A stretch of DNA of 64,000 nucleotides from assembly GCF_017305435.1 (NCBI RefSeq), contig NZ_JAFKIP010000003.1:1-64000 (forward strand). The letters run 5' to 3'. This stretch comes from Microbacterium sp. Its GTDB lineage: Bacteria > Actinomycetota > Actinomycetes > Actinomycetales > Microbacteriaceae. A program made the position numbers and the translations under genes. Shown here one piece after another: positions 49,058-57,776 of the stretch (the first letter of the stretch is position 1; each line of letters begins with the position of its first letter). The notes beneath the pieces are model-generated. The model worked only from the letters and a program-made list of their open reading frames with translations. It was not told the origin of the DNA and made no database searches.

Positions 49058-50544
49058 CAACTCATGACATCGCGCACCCCGTCCGCCTGCCGCATCGCTC
49101 GCGTCAGGGCGTGGTGATGGGGATGGACGGATGGCAGCTCACCTGCGTGGCGATCGCCGCCGTGATCATCCTCATCAGCGTCAACCGGTTCGGCCCTCCC
49201 GGCCTGCTCTACGGTGCACCGCTCTACCTGCCCCTGGGGGCGTTCGCGTTCATCCGCATCCACAACGACTCCGGTCCCCGCCAACTCGGGCTGTGGGTGA
49301 TGAAACAGGTGCGCCATGCCGTCGGCGCGACCAAGCACACCTTCCGTCCCGAGCGGTCGCACGTTGCCGGCACGCTCAACCTCCCCGGCATCCGCGCGTC
49401 GGTGCAGTTGTGGGAGCTCGACGGCACCGCGTGCGTGTACAACCCGCACGACCGTTCCGCGTCGGTGACGGCCGAGGTCGGTGTCGAAGGGTTCTTGATG
49501 AAGGACGTCCCCGAGCGGTTCGATCTCGCGCAGCAGTGGTCGCCGGTGCTCGCCTCGTTCACGCAGCGGCCCGGCATCAAGCGGGCCGTTCTGCAGGAGC
49601 GGACGATCCCGACGACCATTCGCGCCGCCCGTGACCACTACCAAGAGGTCGTCACGCGGCGAGACCTGGATGCCGCATCCCCCGTGGCCAGCAACTACGA
49701 GGCTGTCATGAACGGGTCCGAGCGGTTCGCCGTCTCCCACCGCAACTACCTCACGTTCACCCTCGACCTCATCGCGCTCGCGCCGCAGCTGAAGTCGCTC
49801 GGCGGCGGGGAGCAGGCGATCAAGGCGCTAGCCTCCCTGGAAGCGAAGAACCTCGACGACGCCCTCCGCGCCGCGCGCATCACTGTGCGCCGCTGGCTGT
49901 CGCCCCGCGACGTCGCGGCCCTTGCCCGCATCACCTTCGACCCCGAGTTCGCCGCCAACGTGCAGAACCGGCCGGACCGCGACGCGGGCGTGGACATCTC
50001 CGCGATCGGGCCGATGTATCTCGAGGAACCGCGCGGCAACAACGGCGTCGTGTACAGCGACTCCGGCGTGCACTCCACGATGTGGATCCATGAATGGCCG
50101 CGCTCGGATGCCGCGGTCGGGTTCGTCGAGCCGATCGTGTTCGCGAGAACTCCTGGGACCGGGGAGCCGATCACCCACATCTTCTCGATCGTGTTGACGC
50201 CGGTGTCGGTGAAGAAGGCGATGAAGCGGATCGAAGACGACAAGAAGGTGTGGCGCGGCAACGAAGTCCTCCGCGCGAAGCGTGGCCGGGATGGGTCGGC
50301 GGCGGATGCCGCGGACTGGGAAGCACTGGAACGGCAAGAGGAAGAGATCGTCGCCGGCCACGGCGAGTTCCGGTACGGCGCCTACCTCACGATCAGCGCC
50401 CCCGATGAGGCCGCGCTCGACGAAGCATCCGCCGGGATGCGCAACGCACTGGCCCGTGCGGGCATGGAACCGCAGATCCTCTACTGCCAGCAGGCTGAAG
50501 CTCTCATGGTGAACGCGCTGCCCATCGGGCTGGGGATGAAGTGA
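49054..50544 (+). CDS. SCO6880-family conjugation protein
   Basis: 496 residues. Two helices near the N-terminus (LTCVAIAAVIILISV and LLYGAPLYLPLGAFAFI) are followed by a long soluble domain. The SCO6880 family occurs in actinobacterial plasmids and integrative elements beside VirB4-like ATPases, and its soluble part resembles the N-terminal half of VirB4. No Walker motif is present; the ATPase is the next gene. Function in the channel is inferred from linkage. Confidence 0.8.
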   Translation: MTTHDIAHPVRLPHRSRQGVVMGMDGWQLTCVAIAAVIILISVNRFGPPGLLYGAPLYLPLGAFAFIRIHNDSGPRQLGLWVMKQVRHAVGATKHTFRPERSHVAGTLNLPGIRASVQLWELDGTACVYNPHDRSASVTAEVGVEGFLMKDVPERFDLAQQWSPVLASFTQRPGIKRAVLQERTIPTTIRAARDHYQEVVTRRDLDAASPVASNYEAVMNGSERFAVSHRNYLTFTLDLIALAPQLKSLGGGEQAIKALASLEAKNLDDALRAARITVRRWLSPRDVAALARITFDPEFAANVQNRPDRDAGVDISAIGPMYLEEPRGNNGVVYSDSGVHSTMWIHEWPRSDAAVGFVEPIVFARTPGTGEPITHIFSIVLTPVSVKKAMKRIEDDKKVWRGNEVLRAKRGRDGSAADAADWEALERQEEEIVAGHGEFRYGAYLTISAPDEAALDEASAGMRNALARAGMEPQILYCQQAEALMVNALPIGLGMK

Positions 50545-52169
50545 TGGCCCGGCACGCAGCAGTCTTCGAGGCCGCCGGACTGTCGCGGAAGGAACGGCGC
50601 GCGCTGGAGCGCGACGTCTCGCGGGCCACACGCGCAGGCGATCCCAGCCCCACGTCGCGCCGCGAGCGCGCACTGCCGGAACCGGCGGTCGCCGGCCCGT
50701 TCGGTCCGGGGCTCGCCGAGCACGGCTACTGGAACCTCGCACGCCCGACCGTCGCCCCGCACAGCGCCACATCGCGGCAGATCGCCGGGATCTACCCGTT
50801 CGTCGCCGACGCCGGCCTGGGCCACCGGGGCCCCATCGTCGGCGTCGACCTCAACGCCGACGCTTTGTGGCATTTCTCGCCGTGGGAGACGTACGCCGAC
50901 AGCACCGACCGAGGAACCTTCTCCACCAACCTCCTCGTTCTGGGCGCGTACCGGGCCGGAAAGAGCGGAACGGTCAAGACCCTCGTCACCCGGTCCCTCG
51001 CGTTCGGGCACCAAGCCGTCGTCCCCTCCGATCCCAAGGGTGAATGGGTGGCGGTCGCCGAGGCGATCCCGGGCGGTGTAGTCATCCGCATCGGTGGCGG
51101 CAGCGCGGCGCGGCTGAACCCGCTCGACCGTGGCCCCCGCCGCTCGGGCACGGACGATGAGCAGCACGAGATGATGGTCCGCCAGCGACGCATCACCACC
51201 CTCGTGTCACTGGTCGAGATGACGCTCGGCGGCACGCGCCTGACCGCGGTCGAGCACGCCGCGCTGCATGCCGCGCTCGAACGCAGCATCCGCACCACGA
51301 ACGACCAGCCCACACTGCGCACCGTCTGCCACGAACTCGCCGCGATCGTCGACGACACCACCGACCGGCGCCTGTCTGAGGGTGCGGTGCAGCCGCACTT
51401 CGTCCTGCGGCGGTTCGTCGAAGGCGACCTGTCCGGCCTGTTCGAAGACGCCTCCACCGTCGCGTTCGACAGCGATGCCCCGATCGTCGTCGTCGACACG
51501 TCGGAGCTGTTCGCCCGCAGCGAGCTGGTCGCACAGCTCACGCAGGTGTGCACCACGTCGTGGATCCAGGCCGTCATCTCCGACCGCACCGCCCGGCGCA
51601 CCCGGTACCTGATCCGTGAGGAGGGGTGGCGGGACATGACGAACCTCTCGTCGCTGCAGATGTTCCAGCAGTGGCTGAAGCTGTCGCGCCACTACGGCAT
51701 CAGCAACATCGTCATCCTCCACAAAATGGGCGACCTAGATGCTGTGGGCGATGCCGGGTCGAAGGAACGCAACCTCGCGTACTCGATCATCGGCGACATC
51801 GAGAACAAGTTCATCTTCCGGGTGAACCACCAAGAAGCCGCCAGCCTGCGTGAGCGGCTCAACATGCCGGCGACGCACGCCGACGATGCCCGCAACCTCC
51901 GCATGGGCGTGTTCCTGGCCTACGTCGGTCAGCACGCGTACGTCGTGGACTGCTTCGCCACCTCCACCGACTGGGAGTACGGCCTCTTCAAGACCGACGA
52001 CGCCGTCGTCGACCAGGACGATCCGGAACCGCCCGGCATCCTCATGATTCCCGACCTGGACGAGCTGTGGCCCGCCCCGGCCCCTATCGACGAGGACACC
52101 TCCGAAGACGATCCGGATGCCAGCCTGGACGGCTGGCTGACTCCCGCAGCGAAGGGAACACCGTCATGA
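50544..52169 (+). CDS. VirB4-like conjugation ATPase
   Basis: 541 residues. Walker A is GAYRAGKSG (134-142) and Walker B is PIVVVDTSE (about 310). Later helices contain the REEGWRDM segment equivalent to the usual DExW motif of VirB4. It powers assembly or substrate transfer by the type IV system. It lacks the usual VirB4 N-terminal domain, which seems supplied by the SCO6880 protein it overlaps by 1 nt. So VirB4 is effectively split over two genes. Confidence 0.85.
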   Translation: MARHAAVFEAAGLSRKERRALERDVSRATRAGDPSPTSRRERALPEPAVAGPFGPGLAEHGYWNLARPTVAPHSATSRQIAGIYPFVADAGLGHRGPIVGVDLNADALWHFSPWETYADSTDRGTFSTNLLVLGAYRAGKSGTVKTLVTRSLAFGHQAVVPSDPKGEWVAVAEAIPGGVVIRIGGGSAARLNPLDRGPRRSGTDDEQHEMMVRQRRITTLVSLVEMTLGGTRLTAVEHAALHAALERSIRTTNDQPTLRTVCHELAAIVDDTTDRRLSEGAVQPHFVLRRFVEGDLSGLFEDASTVAFDSDAPIVVVDTSELFARSELVAQLTQVCTTSWIQAVISDRTARRTRYLIREEGWRDMTNLSSLQMFQQWLKLSRHYGISNIVILHKMGDLDAVGDAGSKERNLAYSIIGDIENKFIFRVNHQEAASLRERLNMPATHADDARNLRMGVFLAYVGQHAYVVDCFATSTDWEYGLFKTDDAVVDQDDPEPPGILMIPDLDELWPAPAPIDEDTSEDDPDASLDGWLTPAAKGTPS

Positions 52170-53440
52170 GCATCGACACGCAGCCGCGCGCGTACGCCCT
52201 TGTCACAGGGCCTAGCGCGACGTTCACCGCACCGGACGGCAGCACCGAACCGATCGCCGCATCCCCCGACGAAGACATCCGCCAGGTCATCATCCATCGG
52301 GCCGCCGCCGAAGCTCGACGACACCGGACGGCAGTCGAACTGGTCACGACGGGCGACCGCGGCGAGCACCACCTGCTCGTCACCCCCGACGGATCCGTCG
52401 TCGCACCCCCCGCGACCCGGCGACGCGCGGGTGCACCCACACACGTAGGAGAGGAGGTGAGTGAATGGGTTCCGGAACCCCCGACTGCTCCGCCGGACGA
52501 CACTCCGGAGCCCTCCCCTCACCGCGCCTCGTTCATCACAACACCGGTCTCCGTAGGCCACGCCCGGACAGGTTGGCGCGGGTTCCTGGCCCACATCGGG
52601 CTCATCGTGCCGCCCTCGCGTGCACAGCAGCAGCGCGCCCGGGATGAGCACGCCGTGTCGCAGCAGTGGGCCGGATGCCGCACCATCGCCGTCGTCAACG
52701 GCAAAGGCGGCGTCGGCAAGACGATGACCACCGCCATGATCGCCGCCGTTTTCGCACGGTTCGGTGGGGGCACGGTGCTGGCGTGGGACAACAATGACAC
52801 GCGCGGCACCCTCGGGTGGCGTACCGAGGCCGGCCTCTACGACACGACCGTCCGCGACCTGCTCCCGGCCGCGCACGGTCTGCTTCAGGCGAGCTCGTCG
52901 GTCTCTGACATCGCTCAGTACGTGCACCACCAGAGCGTGGACCGGTACGACGTGCTGCGCTCCAACCCGGAGCTGCTCGCCACCGATCAGCGCATCTCGC
53001 GTGACGACTTCGACCTGCTCGTGCAGGCCGTCTCGCGCTACTACCGCATCATCGTGTTCGACTCCGGCAACGACGAATCCGCTGACCGGTGGCTGCGGAT
53101 GATCGACGGCGCCACCCAGCTGGTGATCCCGACGATCACCACCCCGGAGTCTGCCGAGTCCGCGTCGCTTCTGCTGGATGCGCTGCGGCAGCGCGACGAA
53201 CGCTCCCGCAGCCTGGCCGAGAACGCGGTGGTCGTCGTCACGCAGCCTGAACCCGCCGGCGGCGTGGTGGCCCGCAGCTATGTCGACGCGTTCGCCGATG
53301 GGGTGCGGGCGGTTCAGTCCGTGCCGTTCGACGCGGCGCTGAGGTCGGGGCCGTTGCGGCTCGACGACCTGCGCGGGCCGACGCGCGACGCGTGGATACG
53401 TGTTGCTGCGGCGGTTGCCCGAGGGTTGGACGAATCATGA
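52166..53440 (+). CDS. ParA/MinD-like P-loop ATPase of the conjugation operon
   Basis: 424 residues. A 170-residue N-terminal part without known domain, including a Pro-rich stretch, precedes a ParA-type ATPase with deviant Walker A GKGGVGKT (179-186) and VFDSGNDES. ParA-like proteins position DNA or secretion machines. Here it may bring the transfer complex and DNA together. It overlaps both neighbours by 4 nt. Confidence 0.85.
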   Translation: MSIDTQPRAYALVTGPSATFTAPDGSTEPIAASPDEDIRQVIIHRAAAEARRHRTAVELVTTGDRGEHHLLVTPDGSVVAPPATRRRAGAPTHVGEEVSEWVPEPPTAPPDDTPEPSPHRASFITTPVSVGHARTGWRGFLAHIGLIVPPSRAQQQRARDEHAVSQQWAGCRTIAVVNGKGGVGKTMTTAMIAAVFARFGGGTVLAWDNNDTRGTLGWRTEAGLYDTTVRDLLPAAHGLLQASSSVSDIAQYVHHQSVDRYDVLRSNPELLATDQRISRDDFDLLVQAVSRYYRIIVFDSGNDESADRWLRMIDGATQLVIPTITTPESAESASLLLDALRQRDERSRSLAENAVVVVTQPEPAGGVVARSYVDAFADGVRAVQSVPFDAALRSGPLRLDDLRGPTRDAWIRVAAAVARGLDES

Positions 53441-55239
53441 GCGAGAGCATGCTCGGCAAGGCCATCGCCGTCCTCATCGCGATCACCGCGGTGCTGGGGT
53501 TGGTGTTCGCGTTCCTCGCGGAGTTCGTGACGCAGATCGCGTGCGGAGCCAGGCCGAAGGCGGTGAGCCCGTTCTCCGGTCTCTGGCTCGCGATCTCGGG
53601 TGACACCGCGGCATATTCGCCGCCCGAGGGCTGTGCGCTTCCGGTGGCGGCGATCCGCATCGTCGACATCACCGCCGTGGTGCTCGTCGCGGCGCTGACC
53701 ATCGTCGGCTTCGCCTTGTACCGTCGCTACCGGCAGTCGGATGCCGCGTTCGTTGCGGACTTGCGCTCGCGGGCCGGGTTCGCCGAAGCATCCGAGATCC
53801 GCGCCCATCTCTCTGCCCGCGCCGTGTTGCGTCGCGCGAAGCAGCTGCGGCCCGGTCTCAGCCACCCGCAACCCAGCGACGTCGGGTGGCGGGTCGGGCG
53901 CTCGCGCGGGCGCGACGTGTTCGTCTCGATCGAAGACTCCGTCGCCTTGGAAGGCCCACCGCGGTCGGGCAAGGGGTATCGGGTGCTGATCTCCGCGATC
54001 ATCGACTGGTCGGGCCCGCTGATCACGACCTCGACCACCAACGACAACCTCACCGCCACCTTGCACATGCGCGAACAGCGCGGCACTGTGCACGTGTTCG
54101 ACCCGCAAGGGCTCTCCGGGGTGCGACACCCGTTGCGTGTCTCCCCGATTGCCGGGTGCGAGGACCCGCTGGTCGCAATGCAGCGCGGCAACGCGATCAT
54201 CACCGGCACCGCGCTGGGCACCTCGACCACCAACGCGGAGTGGGCGCAAGCGTCGGGGGTCGTCTTGAGCCGGCTCCTGCACGCTGCGGCGGTCGGCGGC
54301 CGCACCATCAAGGACGTCTACAACTGGGGCACAAGCCCCGCGGTCGCGCGCACCGCCGTCGACGTGCTGCGCGCCGACGGCGCACCCGAATGGGGCGACA
54401 ACCTCGAAGCCACCCTCTCCGGCGACGACAAGATCGTCTCCTCCATCTGGTTCGGCGTGCAGAACGCCGTCGCACCCCTGGCCGTGCCCAAGATTCGCGA
54501 AGCGCTCATGCCCGCGCCGGGAGACCCGGTGTTCGACCCGGAAGAGTTCTTGGATGCCGCCAACACGCTTTACCTGATCGGGTCCGCCTCCGGAGCATCA
54601 GCGATGGGCGGCTTCCTCGGTGCCCTGCTCGATGACGTCGTCGAAGTCGCCCGCGCCAAAGCACTCGCCTCGCCCGGGGCTCGCCTCGCACTCCCCCTGG
54701 GGCTGATTCTCGACGAGATCGCCAACATGTTCCGCTGGGGCAACCTTCCGCGCATCATGGCGGACGGAGGAGGGCGCGGAATCTGCAGCTTCGTTGTCCT
54801 GCAAGCACTCTCGCAAGCAGAGACAGCATGGTCACGGGCGGAAGCAGACACGATCTGGGCCGCGGCGACCGCGAAAGTGCTTCTGGGCGGCGCGTCACAC
54901 GTCGACCACTTGCGCGACGTTGAAGCGCTGCTGGGGACGCGCGAAACCAAGCGAACGCAGCGCTCGTGGTCGACCCGCGACACCGGCTACACGACGAGCG
55001 AGCAGCACGAGCGGCTCCCTCTGATGTCGGTCGACGAGATTCGGCGGATGCCGCAGACCATCGGCCTGCTCGCCTACCGCAACCGTCGCGGAGTGCTTCT
55101 CGACCTTGCCGGGTGGGACGAACGGCGCGACGCGCGCACAATCCAATCGGGCAAACGGCAGACCGAGTCCGACCAGCAGGCCGTCTTCCAGGCCGTGCGC
55201 CGCCGCCCCGAAATCGCCGAGGCTGTGACCGAAGAATGA
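53437..55239 (+). CDS. Type IV coupling protein (TraG/VirD4 family)
   Basis: 600 residues. Two N-terminal helices (about 8-30 and 73-95) anchor a cytoplasmic hexameric ATPase with Walker A GPPRSGKG (173-180) and Walker B LGLILDEIAN (about 425). The family hands the relaxase-DNA complex to the channel. Its presence shows that DNA transfer, not only protein secretion, is the purpose of the operon. It overlaps the HNH gene by 4 nt. Confidence 0.9.
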   Translation: MSESMLGKAIAVLIAITAVLGLVFAFLAEFVTQIACGARPKAVSPFSGLWLAISGDTAAYSPPEGCALPVAAIRIVDITAVVLVAALTIVGFALYRRYRQSDAAFVADLRSRAGFAEASEIRAHLSARAVLRRAKQLRPGLSHPQPSDVGWRVGRSRGRDVFVSIEDSVALEGPPRSGKGYRVLISAIIDWSGPLITTSTTNDNLTATLHMREQRGTVHVFDPQGLSGVRHPLRVSPIAGCEDPLVAMQRGNAIITGTALGTSTTNAEWAQASGVVLSRLLHAAAVGGRTIKDVYNWGTSPAVARTAVDVLRADGAPEWGDNLEATLSGDDKIVSSIWFGVQNAVAPLAVPKIREALMPAPGDPVFDPEEFLDAANTLYLIGSASGASAMGGFLGALLDDVVEVARAKALASPGARLALPLGLILDEIANMFRWGNLPRIMADGGGRGICSFVVLQALSQAETAWSRAEADTIWAAATAKVLLGGASHVDHLRDVEALLGTRETKRTQRSWSTRDTGYTTSEQHERLPLMSVDEIRRMPQTIGLLAYRNRRGVLLDLAGWDERRDARTIQSGKRQTESDQQAVFQAVRRRPEIAEAVTEE

Positions 55240-55628
55240 GCAACCGTCGCAAACCCACCGCGCGCAATCGCTATCGCGCCGAGTTTCTCCGCTCACCGGC
55301 CTGGTTCGCACGCCGCAATCGGTGGTTTGCGAAACATGAGCGACTTGGCATCCCCCTCGTCTGCGCCGCATGCGACCGACCGGCCCTGCGCTCGCAGCTT
55401 GAGCTGCACCACGTTGACTATGCCGGCGTCTCGGTTGCCGGTGACGGGTCGTGGCGCGCATTCGAACCGCACGCCGATCTCGTGCCCCTGCACCCGTACT
55501 GTCACGAGCTCGTCCACAGACTGATCGACCGCGACGTTGTGCTCTCCCGCAACCGCACGCGGCGCGCAGCAACCGAGTTCGCGCTACAGCGCGTGCGCGC
55601 CAAGCTCACGCATCAGGTGGCGCCATGA
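55236..55628 (+). CDS. HNH-type endonuclease
   Basis: 130 residues. A zinc pair CAAC (43-46), ELHHVDY (His58-His59), and LHPYCHELVH (about 85-94) form a beta-beta-alpha metal nuclease pattern. Genes of this kind occur in phages and conjugative elements. It is translationally coupled to the coupling protein (ATGA overlap) and to the next gene, so it is part of the transfer operon. Whether it nicks the element, chromosomal DNA or incoming competitors is unknown. Confidence 0.75.
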   Translation: MSNRRKPTARNRYRAEFLRSPAWFARRNRWFAKHERLGIPLVCAACDRPALRSQLELHHVDYAGVSVAGDGSWRAFEPHADLVPLHPYCHELVHRLIDRDVVLSRNRTRRAATEFALQRVRAKLTHQVAP

Positions 55629-56113
55629 ACGAGGACAACGAACGGGACCTCGATGCCTTCGCGATCGCCGAACTGCTCTCCGTGCACAAAGGCACGTCTG
55701 ATGCGATCGGCGCGCACGCGGTCGATTGGCGGCGGATGCCCGACGCCGACGCCCGCAAAGAGTGGAACAACCTTCGCGAATGGGTCGAGTGGTTCACCGT
55801 CCGGTACAACGTGCCCGTCAGCGTCGTCCCGAACTGCTGGTGGCGACACGGCGCGCTCGTGGAAGAACTCTCCGCCCTGCACGTCGCGCACCTGGCCGCG
55901 TTCGATCCCAGCGACGCCGGGTTCGGCGCGATCGGCTGGCACGAACGACTCTCACTCGCGACGCCACGGCTGAGCCGAGCCGGGGCCGGCTGCGCGAGCG
56001 GCCACAACGAAACAAAACCCCGCTCATGGTCGGCCGCGACCGATGTGGCGGAATGGGACGCGTGGACCAGCCAGGCCCACGCTCACCGAGGTGTCCCTTC
56101 GGATGCCTCTTAA
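55625..56113 (+). CDS. Hypothetical protein of the conjugation operon (DUF4913-like)
   Basis: 162 residues. The centre reads WVEWFTVRYNVPVSVVPNCW, then WRHGALVEELSALHVAHLAAF, and a later GWHERL motif. This Trp/His pattern resembles DUF4913 proteins of actinobacterial plasmids and integrative elements; the match is from memory. No catalytic motif is evident. It overlaps the HNH gene by 4 nt and precedes SSB by 16 nt. Confidence 0.6.
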   Translation: MNEDNERDLDAFAIAELLSVHKGTSDAIGAHAVDWRRMPDADARKEWNNLREWVEWFTVRYNVPVSVVPNCWWRHGALVEELSALHVAHLAAFDPSDAGFGAIGWHERLSLATPRLSRAGAGCASGHNETKPRSWSAATDVAEWDAWTSQAHAHRGVPSDAS

Positions 56114-56129
56114 GAAAGGAGAAGGAAGG

Positions 56130-56582
56130 ATGACGACACGAATCCCCGTCACCCTCGAGGGCAACCTCACCGGTGACCCCGAGTACGGCACCGGCGAATC
56201 AGGCAACGAGTACGCCCGGTTCACCGTGGCCGTCAACGATCGGCGCCTCAACCAGGCGACGAATCTCTGGGAGGATGCCGGTACGGTGTTCCACCGGGTC
56301 GTCGTATTCAACCAGCAGTCGCGTCACGTCGCGAACTCGCTGCACAAAGGCGACACCGTCGTGGTGGCCGGCGAGCTGCGGTTCGGGACATACGTCGACG
56401 AAGAGTCCGGCACGACGCGTGAGACGCGTGATGTGATCGCCGACAACGTCGGCGCATCACTGAAGTTCGCCGACGTCAACGTCGACCGCGCCCCAAAAGC
56501 TAACGGCCCCGCTACGGACGTATCCGCCACGGGGCCGGTAGCAGCACCGGTCTCGTACACCGGCGCCGAGGTTGCTCGCTGA
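56130..56582 (+). CDS. ssb: Single-stranded DNA-binding protein
   Basis: 150 residues. The OB-fold occupies about residues 1-115 (VTLEGNLTGDPEYG, ARFTVAVNDR, VFHRVVVFNQQ, GDTVVVAGELRFGTY). The C-terminus lacks the acidic DDDIPF-like tip of housekeeping SSB and ends GAEVAR, as in plasmid SSBs. It coats transferred single-stranded DNA. AAGGAGAAGGAAGG precedes the ATG. It is the last gene before a strong terminator. Confidence 0.9.
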   Translation: MTTRIPVTLEGNLTGDPEYGTGESGNEYARFTVAVNDRRLNQATNLWEDAGTVFHRVVVFNQQSRHVANSLHKGDTVVVAGELRFGTYVDEESGTTRETRDVIADNVGASLKFADVNVDRAPKANGPATDVSATGPVAAPVSYTGAEVAR

Positions 56583-56592
56583 GCCATCACGA

Positions 56593-56632
56593 CAGAGGCG
56601 GGCAGGAGTCAGCGTACTCCTGCCCGCCTCTG
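56593..56632 (+). terminator. Strong hairpin terminator of the conjugation operon
   Basis: CAGAGGCGGGCAGGAGT and ACTCCTGCCCGCCTCTG form a perfect 17-bp stem with a 6-nt loop, 10 nt after the ssb stop codon. It marks the right end of the module. Confidence 0.85.
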
Positions 56633-56692
56633 TATCAGATGCGAAGTCCCGACATGTATCTCCGTCTCGCAGTGCAAGAAACAGCGATACGG

Positions 56693-57748
56693 CTACGCCG
56701 CCGGGACGATCTCGCCCGACCCCCTCGGGATCAACGTCGTGGGGATGCGGTGGATGGCGGGCGGTGCGGATTTGCCGTCTAAGCGGTCGAACACGAGTTC
56801 AGCGGCGCGAATGCCGATCCGCCGCGGGTCCTGGGTCACGACGGTGATGCCCGGATCGAGGAGATCTGCGAAGGCCAGGTCATCGAACCCGACGAGGGCG
56901 ACACTGCGGTGGCGGTCTGCGTGCTGCAGCGCACGGACGACGCCGATTGTCGTGATGTAATGCGCGCTGAAAATCGCCGTGGGCGGATCGTCCGAGCGCA
57001 GCAGATGCGCGATGGCCCGCTCCGCCTCCGACGCGTCCAGTCCCGTGAGAACGGTGGGGGTCATCGATGCCGGGATACCTGCCGCCGCGATCGCGGCGAG
57101 AAACCCCTCGTGCCGCTCCCTCAGGGTGGTCGTCGCTTCGCTGAGATCGATGTAGGCGATGCGGCGATGCCCGCGCTCGATCAGGTGATTCGCACCGAGG
57201 AAAGCGCCCTCCTTGCTGTCGCTGAGCACAGCGTCGGCGGCGATGCCCTTCGGGATCGAGTCAATGAACACCACAGGTGTCCCGTGCGTCTGTTCGATGG
57301 ACAAATACTCCTGGGACTGCGTCGCGGTCGTCAGCAACAGACCGTCGACACGGCGTCGGAGAAAACCGGAGACCACCTTACGCTCGCGCTCCGCGTCGTG
57401 ATCGAGGCTGTTGATGAGTACAGTGACTTCACGGCTGATTGCCTCCTCTTCTATGGCCCGCGCCAGCACGGCGTGGAAGGGATTGTCGATAGCGCCGACG
57501 AGGAGACCGATCGATCGCGTCAGCCCATCCAGCCGTCTGAGGTTCCCCGCTTGTATGTCTGCTTCATAGCCCAACTCTGCGATCACCCTCAGAACGCGTT
57601 TGGCGGTCTGCTCCGAAACCCACTTCTCGTTGTTGATTACTCGGGAGACCGTCTTAAGTGACACACCTGCCTGCTCGGCAACCTGGGTCATCGTTGGACG
57701 CACAGGCCCGAGCCGGACTCGCGAGAGTGCAACTTCATGAGTACTCAT
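56693..57748 (-). CDS. LacI-family transcriptional repressor
   Basis: 351 residues. The N-terminal helix-turn-helix and hinge are standard (MTQVAEQAGVSLKTVSRVIN, residues about 20-39). The periplasmic-binding-like sensor has VVFIDSIP, RGHRRIAYI and LVGFDDLAFADLL. It probably binds the sugar released from the GH2 substrate. It is the last gene of the operon, 28 nt behind GH2, so it is co-transcribed and represses its own operon through the palindrome at 63110-63125. Confidence 0.92.
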   Translation of the reverse strand: MSTHEVALSRVRLGPVRPTMTQVAEQAGVSLKTVSRVINNEKWVSEQTAKRVLRVIAELGYEADIQAGNLRRLDGLTRSIGLLVGAIDNPFHAVLARAIEEEAISREVTVLINSLDHDAERERKVVSGFLRRRVDGLLLTTATQSQEYLSIEQTHGTPVVFIDSIPKGIAADAVLSDSKEGAFLGANHLIERGHRRIAYIDLSEATTTLRERHEGFLAAIAAAGIPASMTPTVLTGLDASEAERAIAHLLRSDDPPTAIFSAHYITTIGVVRALQHADRHRSVALVGFDDLAFADLLDPGITVVTQDPRRIGIRAAELVFDRLDGKSAPPAIHRIPTTLIPRGSGEIVPAA

Positions 57749-57776
57749 GTGAGAATTCTGCCGTGCCCGAGCGACA

